Positions 1 through 11,925 of a stretch of DNA of 64,000 bases are shown one piece after another. Position numbers and translations under genes: made by a program. The notes below the pieces were generated by a model, which saw only the letters and a program-made list of their open reading frames with translations, had not been told where the DNA came from and searched no databases. This DNA comes from Timema cristinae (lineage: Eukaryota > Arthropoda > Insecta > Phasmatodea > Timematidae), in assembly GCA_039000515.1 (NCBI GenBank), contig JBCFYV010000012.1, forward strand, positions 26,863,412 through 26,927,411, written 5' to 3'. The stretch's first letter is position 1, and each line of letters opens with the position of its first letter.

Positions 1-515
1 TTACATGGTTAGGATGGACTTCGAGTGGTAGGGGTTGGGATTGATGGTTCGTGGGGAATGAGACTAGCGAGTTAGTCCAATAATATATATTTATTAATCT
101 ACTCATATGCTAAACTACATGAGTCACCCAGTAGATCTCCCGTGACGAGGTATCAGGCAAGATAATGGTCTCGCAACCTTTCGGTAGACCCGCGATCGAC
201 CCTCTGGTGGGGTGAACCCCCAGATAACATTTTATTGTCACTTCGTCAGACGTGCTAGATACCACCACACATGTACTCAGCATGGCTTCCAACATTCCAC
301 AACCATGTGTTTATCACCACAAAACTTGCTGATCTCGATTCACACCGGTCCAAAAGTCCATCGGTCGCACCGTGCTCGCTCATCAACAGGATGCAAGCTA
401 TATGATTAGATGCTGTTCTCAGCAAGAAGGCAACCCAATACTCTTGACTTCCAAGGAAATGTTTAAGCGTGGGTTAACCTCCTGCCAGAATAAGCCTTAA
501 ATTAATTATGCTCTT
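1..515. other. No gene recognised; slightly GC-richer than its surroundings
   Basis: This edge segment is less AT-rich than the next 2 kb. The longest open frame, on the minus strand at 110-295, has no motif I recognise and no splice context. It may be an old repeat or the edge of something outside the window. Confidence 0.3.
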
Positions 516-545
516 ACAGTACAGTACAGTACAGTACAGTAGAGT
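516..545. repeat. (ACAGT)n microsatellite
   Basis: Five to six head-to-tail ACAGT pentamers, the last with one substitution (ACAGTAGAGT). Confidence 0.9.
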
Positions 546-548
546 ACA

Positions 549-2789
549 TATTATATATGTTCACTATTTATATATTAAAAATAACAAATTTATTTCTTAG
601 ATTCGTTTGGGATTAATGGGTACACCAGTTAGTACTACAATAAAAAAAAGAATAAACCTCCCAACAAAACGATAACACTCATCACATATTGTTTACCAAA
701 TATATAGAAAAAATTTATTTGCAGCAATAATTGTGTATTTGTCCTGTTTGTGCCAAAGTCACTTTGATAATTGTTGAAAAATGTGTATTCATAAACCGAT
801 ATTTCGAGTGTTTCGTTTTATTTCATGATTAACGATAGCTAATATACACTACAAATACTGAGCGCGCAAGTTAAAGGACATTTGAGAATTAATTACTGTC
901 GATGAAAGAGTACTAAAGGCGTAGAAAGGGGGGTGGGCGGGTCCGGACCCTCTTGAGATTAACTGACTCCCTAGAATTTGTTGGAAGCCCTCTTAAATGG
1001 GGTCCACAAATAAATATAAAAATCTAATGTTTCAGTTTCTTACTCGTACTACAAATTTTTAATATTCTAATACTCACTTTCAAGAAACATCTTTTTAAAC
1101 TTCCGATTGTAAAATTAGCCCTGTCGACATTTCAAATAATGTACTTCTTTTCTCAAAAATCATATGGTATTGGAAAACAAAAGACGTTTCTTGGAATGAG
1201 CCGAGCAAAAGGGGCCGAGAAAATGAAGCAAACATTTTCGCTATCATCTTTTAAGATCCTAGTTGAAGAATCACCTTAAGAAAAGAGCAGCTTAAAATAA
1301 TAGAACGACTCTCAGAAGTGGAGTTTGTAGCCTGGGTAGGTTTACTAACTTCCCCCACCCATTATTTAAACAAACCTATATCTCAAAACATTAGGCCTAC
1401 TTGCTAACTATGAAAAGTTGGAAAGAAAAGGTAGGATCGAGGAAGGGGAGACGTTCGTACCTCAATCCCTAGAATGTTTCTAGAAAAATGAGTTTTTTAC
1501 GCTCTTGAAACGTGCAATCATTCTTAGACCCGCTTGATAAACAAAACTTCGGAGAAATTTAGGATATTGGATGTTCCTGAAGCTCGGGCGGGAAAAATTA
1601 TTTCCTAGAATAACATTAACATTTAAGATTACAATTAAGGACTGTCTATCCATGTGATGTTTGTATTTAATTCATATTAACAAAATCATTATTTTTTAAT
1701 TAAATTAACCTTACCTTCCTTTAATTAGATGGATACCCAATATTTGAGCCACTTCTATTTTACAGTTACCCTACCCAGTCAAGACGATTAAACGCCATTA
1801 AATAACGCCCACACTAGGTTATATAATGCTAATATTTATTCTGGAATATATTTAAGGAAGGAAAACATAATTGCTTTTGTATCTTAGATAATAATAATGG
1901 GTAAATTAAATTTTTGAAATTCAACATAGGTTTTTGTGAGAAGTTGAGTAACTAATACATAAGAGGCAACCAGACACACTGGCTCAGTTGATAAATGTTC
2001 TTTTATTCTTATTGATAAGACTGTGGCTCATATTTATTTATTAAAACTAGATTCAATATCTTTATGTTTTATTATATATCTAGTATTAAAATTCACGCAT
2101 TGCATTTTATTTCAAAATCTTTTTTAGTCAATCTCAATATCTATATTTAGAATGTTTTATATATATAATATATATATATATATATATGGGTATAAAAAAT
2201 ACTTGATTAAAAATACACAATATAATAGATGCATTAGACCTAAGTTCTTTTTATTTTTGATCACATCATAACCTAACCCAACATATCTAAGACAAAATAT
2301 GATTTAGCTTTTATTTGGAAGACTTTTAATTAAGAAATAAATTAATATAGGAACTTAATGTATATGTAAAAATTATAAAATATTACAGAGTATAAATGTA
2401 TTGTTCAAACTTCTAAATCACAACCAAATCAGCGTTTGTGTCTCTTTTCCTGACCCCAGTCACAATCAAGTTGCTCTGGGTTTCTAATTTTATCAACCAA
2501 TTATTTATTTTTTCATAGGGATAATGGGAAGACTAAGCTTATATTAAAATTAGAAATCTGAAAATAAATAAAAACCTGAAGTGGAAAATATTTTTTACAT
2601 TATTTCCAACCTCCCATCCCGTTCAATTGGGAAAACTATATTTTCCACCGGAAAATTGCCCTAAGTCAAAGTGTCATTCCCGCACAGGCCTAATTAATTT
2701 GGTACAACAACCTCAGATTTATCCAAATTATCACAAATTCCCCAATATCACATTCTCTAAGGATGTATTTCTATGATGGCTATAAAAAT
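549..2789. other. AT-rich intergenic DNA, nothing recognised
   Basis: No open frame or motif could be supported on either strand. A short (TA)n tract lies at about 2158-2188. Confidence 0.5.
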
Positions 2790-3105
2790 ATGGCCAGGGT
2801 ATTATTGTGTAATGCTTTATCAAAAGGCCCAAAGATTCGTGATTACGTGTGTTGAACCGTAAGTTTGACATATCTGATCTAAGTTTCACTATCGTAACAT
2901 ACTTGATGAAGGATGATGTTCAAATCTATCTAAGGTGTACTCAGAATGTGTATTCCTGAATGGTTTCCAACTAGATCTTCCATGCAAATGTGGGTAAGCC
3001 ACCTATAGATTCTACCCTCTTCATTTATACATTCTTCGTATAGTAATGTGTATAGCCAGATGGATTGGTGTGAAAAAACATCTAATGGTAAGACGTATAA
3101 TTAAA
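2790..3105 (+). repeat. Degenerate tRNA-derived SINE (type D)
   Basis: The core motifs of the window's main SINE body are present in order: a box-B-like GTTCAAATCTATC followed by AAGGTGTACTCAGAATG, then CCATGCAAATGTGGGTAAGCC, then a tail remnant GGTAAGACGTATAATTA. The tRNA-like head (about 2790-2850) is badly eroded. The better copies at 49.83 and 54.26 kb show the same order. Confidence 0.45.
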
Positions 3106-3514
3106 AACAAATAAAAATTATTTCTTCTTGGGCTCCCTTTCCTCTAAGCTACGGGTAAATCTATTGTAAATCAGCGTTTCTGTAAATCATCGTGCTGTGG
3201 CCCATTAAACCCATCTCACGCAACTTACACTGGTGCATGTTACTCAACGATTACCCCCTAGGGATAGACCTCACGCACTATGTGATTCATCTATTCACTA
3301 ATGAATACAGATGGTTCAGAAAGTGAAACAACCGTTGGGTTATTCCACGTTTTATAATAACGACTGAGAATGTCCACCATTATGCATTTCACAAAGATGC
3401 ACATGATAGTGAACATGACGTTATTGAATACCTTTTATAACTAAGCAGTTGATACCCCATTAACACTCTATTGTTTGTGGCATAAAGCTCCTGAATTGTG
3501 GAATAATAGTTTGA
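3106..3514. other. Nothing recognised
   Basis: Possible minus-strand continuation of the transposase-like frame at 3515-3844, but the translation is broken and shows no DDE-type motif I can place. Confidence 0.3.
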
Positions 3515-3844
3515 CTACAGTGTTGTTGATATTTTCCCATGAGAAGGAATCTGAAGATCGTGAGGGTCAAAGAAATAACATTCCGAATTAGTCATGGGGG
3601 AGTTTTTGGCACTAGCATTGTCCTGATTAATCTGTTCGGATTTGTTCAGACTATTAATAATTATGTTTGTAATATTTTCCTCTGTGAGCACTTTTGGTTT
3701 ACTACATCTTGATTGATCTACAAGATTTACAGTTTCCTTGAAACCATTGTTCAGGTATTCTATGATATTCTTGTCCTGATTAGGTGTTTCAGCACTGTAC
3801 TTTTCTCCTAAACATGTTGTGTGGTTTCGATAATTTAACCACAA
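3515..3844 (-). pseudogene. Possible transposase N-terminal helix-turn-helix relic
   Basis: The 109-residue minus-strand frame contains a SKPKVLTEE segment near residue 49. It resembles the linker between the two helix-turn-helix halves of Tc1/mariner-superfamily transposases, usually of the form GRPKVLTEE. The segment before it (NYRNHTTCLGEKYSAETPNQ) fits the usual spacing of the first DNA-binding half. The GRP of the linker is replaced by SKP, and no catalytic DDE core was found downstream on the minus strand. If the assignment is right, this is a 5' fragment of a dead element. It could also be a chance frame in AT-rich DNA. Confidence 0.3.
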
Positions 3845-4279
3845 ATGTATTGTTCCACAATGAATTATATTTACTTCATTGTGAGGACCAGCTTTCCTAG
3901 GTGTACTTTAGTCGGTTTTTTTCACCGTTTGAATAAAATAAAATTTATGCAACATTTCCCCATGTTTTGCGTTATTTTACGACATTCTATAGTAGATAGG
4001 ATTAACTTCCCACCTTTATTGCAGTCAAAGGCCAACAATTAACTATTCAACCTAATCTTATTTATGTATAGTGGATCTTATCTAAATTTTAAAAGAGAGT
4101 TTTAGGAAACTCATAATGACGTCAGCCAATTTCGTAGAAAAAAAAATTCAAATTATATTTTATTTGTGAATACGTTTAGAACCCACTTTATTAGACACGC
4201 AAACTAAACGTCAAGCTCGTCAAGTCTAGTTCGCGAGTGACGGAAAATGTGTGATCATAATCTCGGACGGATGATACGA
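3845..4279. other. Nothing recognised
   Basis: AT-rich; a 65-residue plus-strand frame at 3845-4042 has no recognisable motif. Confidence 0.4.
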
Positions 4280-4700
4280 TTGTGTTATTAATTTCTCGCA
4301 ACCTCTTAGAGAGACGAAATATTCTGATTGATGTCGACGTTTCATAAGCCCCTGAGACGAATAATTGTGTTTTTCAATACCGTCTGTCTGCCTGTTTGTC
4401 TATATATAAGGCAGTTATAGAACCGATATCATTATACAGTTGGTATAAAACTTTGTAACTAAGGTTTTCCCCTGAGAGTTTCTGGAATTATCAATCCAAC
4501 CCTGAAATTAAGAGTGGTTTACTTCAGGGTGAAAAGTAACAAATCATTTTCTCAACGTCTGCTACAACGATTTTTACTTTCATCACTACCTTACATGTAG
4601 AGAAAATATTGAGATCGTTAAAAAAATATAACTTGAGATTTTTATGAATTTCGAATAAAAAAAACCCTTTCTTTATCATGTCCGTTAGGGCAAGCCTTAT
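4280..4700 (+). repeat. Repeat family F, copy 1 (5' part)
   Basis: Shares the ordered blocks of the longer copies at 12.59 and 19.32 kb: a start with TTTCTCG and GAGACGAAA, GACGTTTCATAA, CCGTCTGTCTGCCTGTTTG, ATAAAACTTTGTAACTAAGG, AAATTAAGAGTGGTTTA. At about 4575 a new start begins (TTTTTACTTTCATC…TGTAGAGAAAATATTGAGATCG), so this copy also holds the beginning of a second unit. It stops at about 4700 without the 3' domain. Confidence 0.65.
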
Positions 4701-4749
4701 TTAATTACACTAATAATTTAGGATAAATCCTTCGTCAATACACTGAGAC

Positions 4750-4945
4750 GGTATTAATATATATATATATATACATATATATGTGTGTATATATATTTAT
4801 GTATATACATATAAATATAATGGATATATATACATATATAATATAGATGTATAAATGTACTATACATAAATATGCATATATATACATATGTAGAGCTATA
4901 TTTATAAATATATTGGTATATAATATTATATATAGCTATACATAC
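4750..4945. repeat. TA/TG-rich simple repeat
   Basis: About 190 bases almost entirely of alternating T and A with interspersed TG and CA (e.g. ATATATGTGTGTATATAT). Low-complexity, no gene. Confidence 0.8.
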
Positions 4946-4964
4946 TTATTCATAAAACTTAATC

Positions 4965-5030
4965 ACACACAGATGGGATTTGAACCATTAACGCTTTGTC
5001 AATGGCTAACCAGCTAATACGAGACTGATA
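4965..5030 (-). repeat. tRNA-like SINE head or tRNA fossil (minus strand)
   Basis: On the minus strand an A-box-like TTAGCTGGTTAGCC is followed at tRNA spacing by a B-box-like GGTTCAAATCCC. The stems do not pair well enough for a functional tRNA. Flanking DNA does not match the main SINE body. Confidence 0.45.
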
Positions 5031-5423
5031 ATCCTGTATGTCCAACGTTGTGGATGATGTTTTTTATCAACGGCCATTCTATAGACATTATTTCTCATCA
5101 TTAATAGATAGCGTTGATAGGACTCAGCAAACTGAAGGAAAAAAGACACTCGTTCCACTGATATTCTCAGAGGGAAGGATATATAATTGGAAGAGTAGCA
5201 GTAGCAAGACATCACTCCTTTATTCCTCCCTATACCAGGAAGAATCAGTAAATAGGTCACAAAAGCTTGACTCCATATCATACCCTCATCCAGATGTATG
5301 TTGTCCAGACCCTCTCGAGAAAAATCAAGCAAGCACAGCGAACAGAACAATAACACCACAAAAAAACGAAGAACTAATTAGGATAAACGACACTATGGAA
5401 GATCAAACGATCATGATCAAACG
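5031..5423. other. Unrecognised open segment before the minisatellite
   Basis: Both strands are open across this stretch, about 130 residues on the plus strand from 5038 and 117 on the minus strand at 5006-5359. It is less AT-rich than its neighbours. No domain, signal peptide or splice context was recognised. The plus frame runs into the tandem array, so its apparent length is inflated. I would not call a gene here. Confidence 0.3.
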
Positions 5424-6650
5424 CAGGTTTCTTGTTATAAATGGGAAGGGTTGGTTACTCGTTACAGAAAGGGGGGGGGGGGGAAGGTTGCTTGTTACAG
5501 ATGGGAGAGGTTGGTTGCTTGTTACAGAAGGAGGAAGGTTGCTTGTTAAAGATGGGAAAGGCTGGTTACTTGTTATTGAAAGGGAGCGGGCTGCTTGTTA
5601 AAGATGGTAGAGGCTGGTTACTTGTTACAGAAGGGCGGCAGGTTACTTTTTACTGAAAGGGAGATGGTTTCTTGTTAAATATAGGAGAGGTTGGTTACTT
5701 GTTACAGAAGAGGGGGGGTTGCTTGTTAAGATGGTAGAGGCGGTTACTTGTTACAGAAGGGCGGCAGGTTACTTTTTACTGAAAGGGAGATGGTTTCTTG
5801 TTAAATATAGGAGAGGTTGGTTACTTGTTACAGAAGAGGGGGCAGGTTGCTTGTTACAGAAGGGGAGCGGGTTGCTTGTTAAAGATGAGAGAGGTTAGTT
5901 ACTTGTTACTGGGCCGGGTTGCGTTTTAAAGATGGGAGAGGTTGGTTACTTGTAACAGAAGGGGGCAGTTTGCTTGTTACATAAGAGGGGTGGGTTGTTA
6001 GTTAAAAATTGGAGAGTTGGTTATTTGTTACATAAGGGAGGGCAGGTTGCTTGTTACAGAAAGGGGGTGGGTTGCTTGTTAAAGATTGGAGACGTTGGTT
6101 ACTTGTTACTGAAGGGGGGCAGGTTGCTTGTTAAAGATTGGAGAGGTTGGTTACTTGTTACTGAAGGGGGGCGGGTTGCTTGTTACAGATGGGAGACGTT
6201 GGTTACTTATTACTGAATGGGGGCAAGTTGCTTGTTAAAGATTGGAGAAGTTGGTTACTTTTTCCAGAAGAGGGGGGGGGGGAAGTTGCTTGTTACAGAA
6301 GGGGGCGGTTTGCTTGTTAAAATGGGAGAGGTTTGTTACTTGTTACATAAGGGGGGCAGGTTTCTTGTTACAGAAGGGGTGCAGGTTGCTTGTTACAAAA
6401 GGGGGGTGGGTTGCTTGTTAAAATGGGAGAGGTTGGTTACTTGTTACAGAAGGGGGCAGGGGGTAGGTTGAGTGTTACAGATGGGAAGGTCTGGTTGCTT
6501 GTTACAGAAAAGACGGATATTTTGCTTGTTACTTTTGGAGGTGCTCTTTGCTTGTTAATGATTGAAGAAGCTGGTTGTGGATTTCATAAAAAATATTGCT
6601 AGTTACTTGTTACAGATGAGATAAACAGGTTGCAGATGATAGGAAAAAAA
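5424..6650. repeat. Minisatellite domain 1: GTTACAGAAGGGGG-type units
   Basis: Irregular tandem units alternate GGTTGCTTGTTAAAGATGGG and GGTTACTTGTTACAGAAGGG, giving a dimer of about 45-50 bases with expanding G runs (up to 11 G at 5471-5481 and 9 G at 6272-6280). Several open frames read as GLLVKDG/WLLVTEGG repeats. They are by-products of near-in-frame tandem units and are not called as genes. The array fades into interrupted units by about 6540-6650. Confidence 0.9.
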
Positions 6651-6689
6651 TGTAGCTTGATTTAACATAAATTGGTGGCTGGCTGTGGA

Positions 6690-8230
6690 TGACAAATTAA
6701 GGTGCAGGTTTCTTGTTATATAATAAAAATGCTGGTTGCTGTTTACAAAAGCAAGGGGCTGGTTGCTTGCTACATTTAGCAGGGGTATGTTGAGGATAAC
6801 AGAAGATTGGTGCGCATTGCCTGTTACAGAAGCGAGGGACTGGTTGCTGTTGACAGACGAGAATTATGTTGCTTGTTACAGAAGAGAAGTAGGTTTCTTG
6901 TTACAGAAGAGAAGTAGGTTTCTTGTTACAGAAGATAAGTAGGTTGCTTTTTACAGAAGAGAAGTAGGTTGCTTGTTACATAAGCGAGGGTCTAGTTGCG
7001 GATTACAGACGAGAATTAGGTTGCTTGTTACAGAAGAGAAGTAGGTTTCTTGTTACAGAAGATAAGTAGGTTGCTTTTTACAGAAGAGAAGTAGGTTGCT
7101 TGTTACAGAAGCGAGGGTCTAGTTGCGGATTACAGACGAGAAGTAGGTTGCTTGTTACAAAAGCGAGGGTCTAGTTGCGGATTACAGACGAGAAGTAGGA
7201 TGCTTGTTACAGAAGAGAAGTAGGTTGCTTGTTACAGAAGCGAGGGTCTAGTTGCTGTTGACAGACGAGAATTAGGTTGCTTGTTACAGAAGATAAGTAG
7301 GTTGCTTTTTACAGAAGAGAAGTAGGTTGCTTGTTACAGAAGCGAGGGTATAGTTGCGGATTACAGACCAGAAGTAGGTTGCTTGTTACAAAAGCGAGGG
7401 TCTAGTTGCGGATTACAGACGAGAAGTAGGATGCTTGTTACAGAAGAGAAGTAGGTTGCTTGTTACAGAAGCGAGGGTCTAGTTGCTGTTGACAGACGAG
7501 AATTAGGTTGCTTGTTACAGAAGAGAAGTAGGTTTCTTGTTACAGAAGATAAGTAGGTTGCTTTTTACAGAAGAGAAGTAGGTTGCTTGTTACAGAAGCG
7601 AGGGTCTAGTTGCGGATTACAGACGAGAAGTAGGTTGCTTGTTACTAAAGCGAGGGTCTAGTTGCGGATTACAGACGAGAAGTAGGATGCTTGTTACAGA
7701 AGAGAAGTAGGTTGCTTGTTACAGAAGCGAGGGTCTAGTTGCGGATTACAGACCAGAAGTAGGTTGCTTGTTACAAAAGCGAGGGTCTAGTTGCGGATTA
7801 CAGACGAGAAGTAGGATGCTTGTTACAGAAGAGAAGTAGGTTGCTTGTTACAGAAGCGAGGGTCTAGTTGCTGTTGACAGACGAGAATTAGGTTGCTTGT
7901 TACAGAAGAGAAGTAGGTTTCTTGTTACAGAATATAAGTAGGTTGCTTTTTACAGAAGAGAAGTAGGTTGCTTGTTACAGAAGCGAGGGTCTAGTTGCGG
8001 ATTACAGACGAGAAGTAGGTTGCTTGTTACAAAAGCGAGGGTCTAGTTGCGGATTACAGACGAGAAGTAGGATGCTTGTTACAGAAGGGAAGTAGGTTGC
8101 TTGTTACAGAAGCAAGGGTCTAGTTGCGGATTACAAAATAGAAGTAGGTTGCTTGTTACAGAAGAGAAGTAGGTTGCTTGTTACAGAAGCGAGGGGCTGG
8201 TTACGTTTGACTTAAGATAACGTGCAGGAG
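6690..8230. repeat. Minisatellite domain 2: higher-order repeat
   Basis: Basic unit of about 24-26 bases (TTGCTTGTTACAGAAGAG plus AAGTAGG). A second unit type, GCGAGGGTCTAGTTGCGGAT plus TACAGACGAGAAG, alternates with it. Combinations recur with a longer period: the variant TTACAAAAGCGAGGGTCTAG (one site has TTACTAAAG) occurs near 7157, 7388, 7643, 7772 and 8023, i.e. steps of roughly 230, 255, 130 and 250 bases. The array ends at about 8215 (GGCTGGTTACGTTTGACTTA). Confidence 0.9.
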
Positions 8231-8235
8231 GTTTA

Positions 8236-8881
8236 TTAGAGGAAGGTGAGTATGGTTGGGGATTACAAAAGAGAGATAGTTTGTTTGAGAATTATTTCTC
8301 GTACCAATTTACCCACGATCGTATCACCAACATACATGCTAGTATCACCAACATACATACTAGAATATAAATCATGGTTGGAAATGTATTATGTAGGAAG
8401 ATTAATTAGACAGCAGATGAGGGCATGACCAGGACATAAAACTTCAATTAAAAACCACAATCACAACAGTAACGTTGAATATTATCTGTAATGTAATACC
8501 AGTCAGGTTTTTATCTGTGTTTGTTATTTCCTCTACTTCCTTTACCCCATTCTCTCGCTTCAATCCAATTCTCATTATTCGGATTAACTCATTTGGCCTA
8601 TACAACTGAGTGCCTTTAGCATACCACAAACACGATCAAAATAGATTATTTTATTACAACAATGAGGTTTTTTATTTGTATCAATGTAGTTATTGTATAT
8701 ACTAACACTCTACTTAGCATTATTGCGTGCCATTACATTAAATTCATATGGATTGTTTAATTTAGATCATCATAAAAAAACTGTAACCCAGACACGGATA
8801 TATATAATATTATGTACGTTTAATCTTTGAAAGTGGGGAACGATGCCTACTGTTCACAGAACTACTAGTATAAATCCGCAT
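8236..8881. other. Nothing recognised
   Basis: AT-rich DNA after the minisatellite. A short direct repeat (TATCACCAACATACAT twice, 8326-8360) is the only structure seen. Confidence 0.5.
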
Positions 8882-9050
8882 TGGTGCCATATGGTCTAAT
8901 GCACTATTTTTGCAATAGATTACATTGCTGATGATGGAGAGATCGTGGTTCGATATTGGTCGAGTGTACTGAAGGTGGTTTTTCCTAAAAAAAATTCCGC
9001 TCTATCTCTCTCGACGCAAATACATGCACTCAGATTTGTTTTAAGCCCTT
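8882..9050 (+). repeat. SINE type D, 3' truncated
   Basis: Head CATATGGTCTAATGCACTAT, a box-B-like GTGGTTCGATATTGG, the spacer GTCGAGTGTACTGAAGGTGG, TTTTTCCTAAA and CTCTCTCGACGCAAATAC match the type D copies at 49.83 and 54.26 kb in the same order. The shared 3' tail is missing. Confidence 0.75.
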
Positions 9051-9378
9051 TCGTGCCGACCGTCTGGACTATCTGCATATTTACAATAATGTGGTAGAAT
9101 TGAGGAAGACAGAATTTTGTGTACGCGTGCCCGCATTTGTGTGGAAAAATATTTGAAAACCATTCAGCATAAATATCCTCGGATTTGAAGTCCAACACAC
9201 ATCGATGAAAAATAAGACCCTCTTAGGTAAGTGTCTTAGCCCGTGTTCTCAAATATATTTTACATTTTTGTTAATTAACTATAGTTCACTGGGCCAATAG
9301 TTAAATCTTTTTGTAAGTTTGAGCTAGCTAATTCACACTGACCTTATGACATAATAACTCGATTGTTCACTACCCAAT
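9051..9378. other. Nothing recognised
   Basis: No supported coding frame or repeat match. Confidence 0.4.
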
Positions 9379-9740
9379 ATGCCACCTATCCTTATCTTGA
9401 GCTAACTATATCCAGTCCACCTCATTACACCCTATTCTAAGCTAGCTATATCCAGGCCACCTTATTATACCCTATCTCCCTCTTGAGCTAGATATATCCA
9501 GTCCACCTCATTACACCCTATTCTAAGATACTATATCCAAGCCACCTTATTATACCCTATCTCCCTCTTGAGCTAGTTATATTCAGTCCACTTCACTGCA
9601 CCTTATCCCTATATTAAGATAGTTTTATCCAGTCCCTCTTATTGCACCTATCCCTATATTGAGCTAGCTATACCCAGTCAACCACATTACACCTTATCCT
9701 TATCTTTATTTAGTTATATCCAGTCTACCTCATGCAACCA
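9379..9740. repeat. ~56-bp minisatellite, array 1
   Basis: About six to seven units of the form TCTTGAGCTAGCTATATCCA-GTCCACCTCATTACACCCTA, with some half-unit variation. The same unit forms array 2 at 11.60 kb. Confidence 0.9.
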
Positions 9741-10187
9741 TAAAACCACACCACAGGTCTGGCTTGGCTGTAAGATGCTCCCATAGCCATTGCCATATCC
9801 CGGTAGTTTAAGTGGGTTATAGTTCATTGCTGTTTACATAATACCCACCTCGCGTTTATATCTACGTCAGGTGACTATGAAATTTCAGGCGCAGTGTTGC
9901 CACATCACACCTCTCTAGCTTCAATGTAGTTTTCTGTTTAAAAGGTATGGTAATAACGTATCTTTTTGCAAAGAATGTGTACACCTTGTATTTACCCACC
10001 TAATCGTGTGGTACTGTCCGTATCCACGAATTACTACTCACCCTGTATGTATATATGTAACTGTTAGCTCGATAAACAGGGTAATATACATAATTATAAT
10101 TACTGGATTGTAAGATAGTAACCAACAGTTCCGATGAATGTGACCAATTTTTCACGGGATATTCAAATTATTCACATTATTTATTTA
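9741..10187. other. Nothing firmly recognised
   Basis: AT-rich. The string CACCCTGTATGTATATATG at about 10029 looks like an end of a CAGGGTG-type DNA transposon, but no partner end was found. Confidence 0.35.
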
Positions 10188-10430
10188 GCACCGTGTCTTA
10201 CTAACCGTTTGGGTTATATGCTTAACTACTAATTACGCAAATGGATTAATAATTGGAAAGGTTGAAGTTAGAGGGAATGAACCCGTATTTGCGTTGAGGG
10301 AGAGTGTAAACTCATTTAGTAAAAACCACCCCCGTTCACCCAACTGAGATTCGAACCTCGATCTACCCATCCCCGGCAGTCTAGCTAAACCCGACTAGCA
10401 CGTTAGTTAACTACACCACTGAGGAGGATT
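10188..10430 (-). repeat. SINE type A (minus strand)
   Basis: Reading the minus strand: head CCTCAGTGGTGTAGTTAACT, B-box GAGGTTCGAATCTCAG, body GGGTGGTTTTTACTAAATG and ACACTCTCCCTCAACGCAAA, ending in the shared tail AACCCAAACGGTTAGTAAGA-CACGGTGCT. The same architecture recurs at 20.58, 38.55 and 51.84 kb. Pol III-type A and B boxes mark a tRNA-derived SINE. Confidence 0.9.
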
Positions 10431-10648
10431 TATTCACATTAACATTATGGCGTATAATAATCAGCACCCTCTGGTAAAATTGATAAATCTCACTTTTGTG
10501 TAAGTTTGAACCTGTCTGAGTCATACGTGGTTTTATTTAGTGCGGTGTGTGGTGTTTACTTGATATTGAATCTGTTCGTTTAAGCTAACCTAGCTAAACC
10601 TAACCTAACCTATCCTTCTGCATGTTATCATTTATCACTTCATCCAAA
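10431..10648. other. AT-rich spacer with degenerate AACCT repeats
   Basis: At about 10584-10612 there are a few AACCT/AACCTA motifs (complement of the insect telomere unit TTAGG), interrupted and too few to be telomeric. Confidence 0.4.
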
Positions 10649-10787
10649 CAGGTTTTATGTTAAATAATTGGTTAAATAATATATTGCATGTATTTAACCA
10701 CATTAATCACCCAAAAGGGTTTTTATGTAAAATGATTGGTTAAAATAATAAATTGCATGCATTTAACCACATTAATCACTAATATAG
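10649..10787. repeat. Tandem duplication, two ~68-bp units
   Basis: Two adjacent units each read GGTTTTTATGT, TTGGTTAAA, ATTGCATGTATTTAACCAC (or GCATGC) and ATTAATCAC in the same order, with scattered differences. Confidence 0.85.
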
Positions 10788-11596
10788 TTTACTGTGGAAA
10801 TAACTGGTTATTATGCATGAGAACTAATTTATTTCTTTTACGGTAACATACATGAATAATACAGCAATATGTATGTATATAAATAAATTATAAGCTTATA
10901 ACTTCCAAGTGAAAATTATGATTAATTTTCCTTGGTAAATAAAGTTGAAAGAGCTATTTAATAGTTGTCAAAATAATATATAACCAAACATTTGGTCCTA
11001 GCATTTATTCTATTACTAGACGTGATCTCTCTAATCCTAGGAAACCCTAACTGAACCTCTACACCAGCTTTGTTTTTATATTATCTTTTATCTATGAACC
11101 GCCATTTTCTAAATACTCTATAATCTATTATAATCCTAGATTTCCTGACTTGACATCCAGTGTGGCACTCGCTATCATAGCCTGATGGCTCAACAATGGA
11201 CGTGCCAATTAGTGACGCGCTTAGGCGGAAGTTAAGAACAGGTAAAACATCGGAAGCATTGTTCCGACCGTGCGAGAATTGTAGAGCAAGTTCCTCGTTC
11301 CGTAGCTATACTTCCGGGCTCTGAACAGCGTTTTCGTTCCATTGTTGTTGAATAGGATATTAAAAAAAATTACAACGATGAGTTAGACAAAAGAGTTTTA
11401 TTTAGTTGTTAAAATAAACACGAGGAGATGGGTTATGGGGTTGGTAGTATATTTATGGCTACAACATATGAATAACCAAACTTTATATAAATCATATTTA
11501 TATCTCAGAAGAAAATAGTAGTAGGCTTTTGACGTAAATATTTCTTACATTACTTAATTACTCTGTTACACTACGCACTTACAAAAGCACCTGACC
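10788..11596. other. Nothing recognised
   Basis: AT-rich; no coding frame of note. Confidence 0.5.
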
Positions 11597-11925
11597 AATA
11601 TCTATATTGAGATAATTCTATCCAGTCCACCTCACTACACTCTAACCATATCTTGAGATAGTTCTATCCAGTTCACCTCACTACACCCTAACCATATCTT
11701 GAGATAGTTCAAACCAGTCCACCTCACTACACCCTAACCATATCTTGAGCTAGATCTATCTAATCCACCTCACTACACCCTAACCATATCTTGAGCTAGA
11801 TCTATAACAGTCCACCTCACTTTACACCAACCACTAAAAACCAATATTTAGAGCTAGATCTATTCAGTCCACCTCTCTAAACCCTAACCATATTTAGAGC
11901 TAGATACATACAACCCCCCTCATTA
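11597..11925. repeat. ~56-bp minisatellite, array 2
   Basis: About six units of CCACCTCACTACACCCTAAC-CATATCTTGAGATAGTTCTA-TCCAGT. Units closest to the LINE fragment are the most diverged. The array lies directly at the 3' side of the minus-strand LINE fragment and matches array 1 at 9.38 kb. Confidence 0.9.

Noticed and set aside
5038..6602. Frames reading GLLVKDG/WLLVTEGG repeats as a repetitive protein
   Set aside because: They follow the minisatellite units, shift frame repeatedly and have no common start; tandem DNA explains them.
6690..8230. CRISPR-like pattern of regularly spaced short repeats
   Set aside because: There are no unique spacers; intervening units are themselves repeated, and the genome is eukaryotic.
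8920..9198. 92-residue minus-strand frame
   Set aside because: It is antisense to a SINE body and has no motif.
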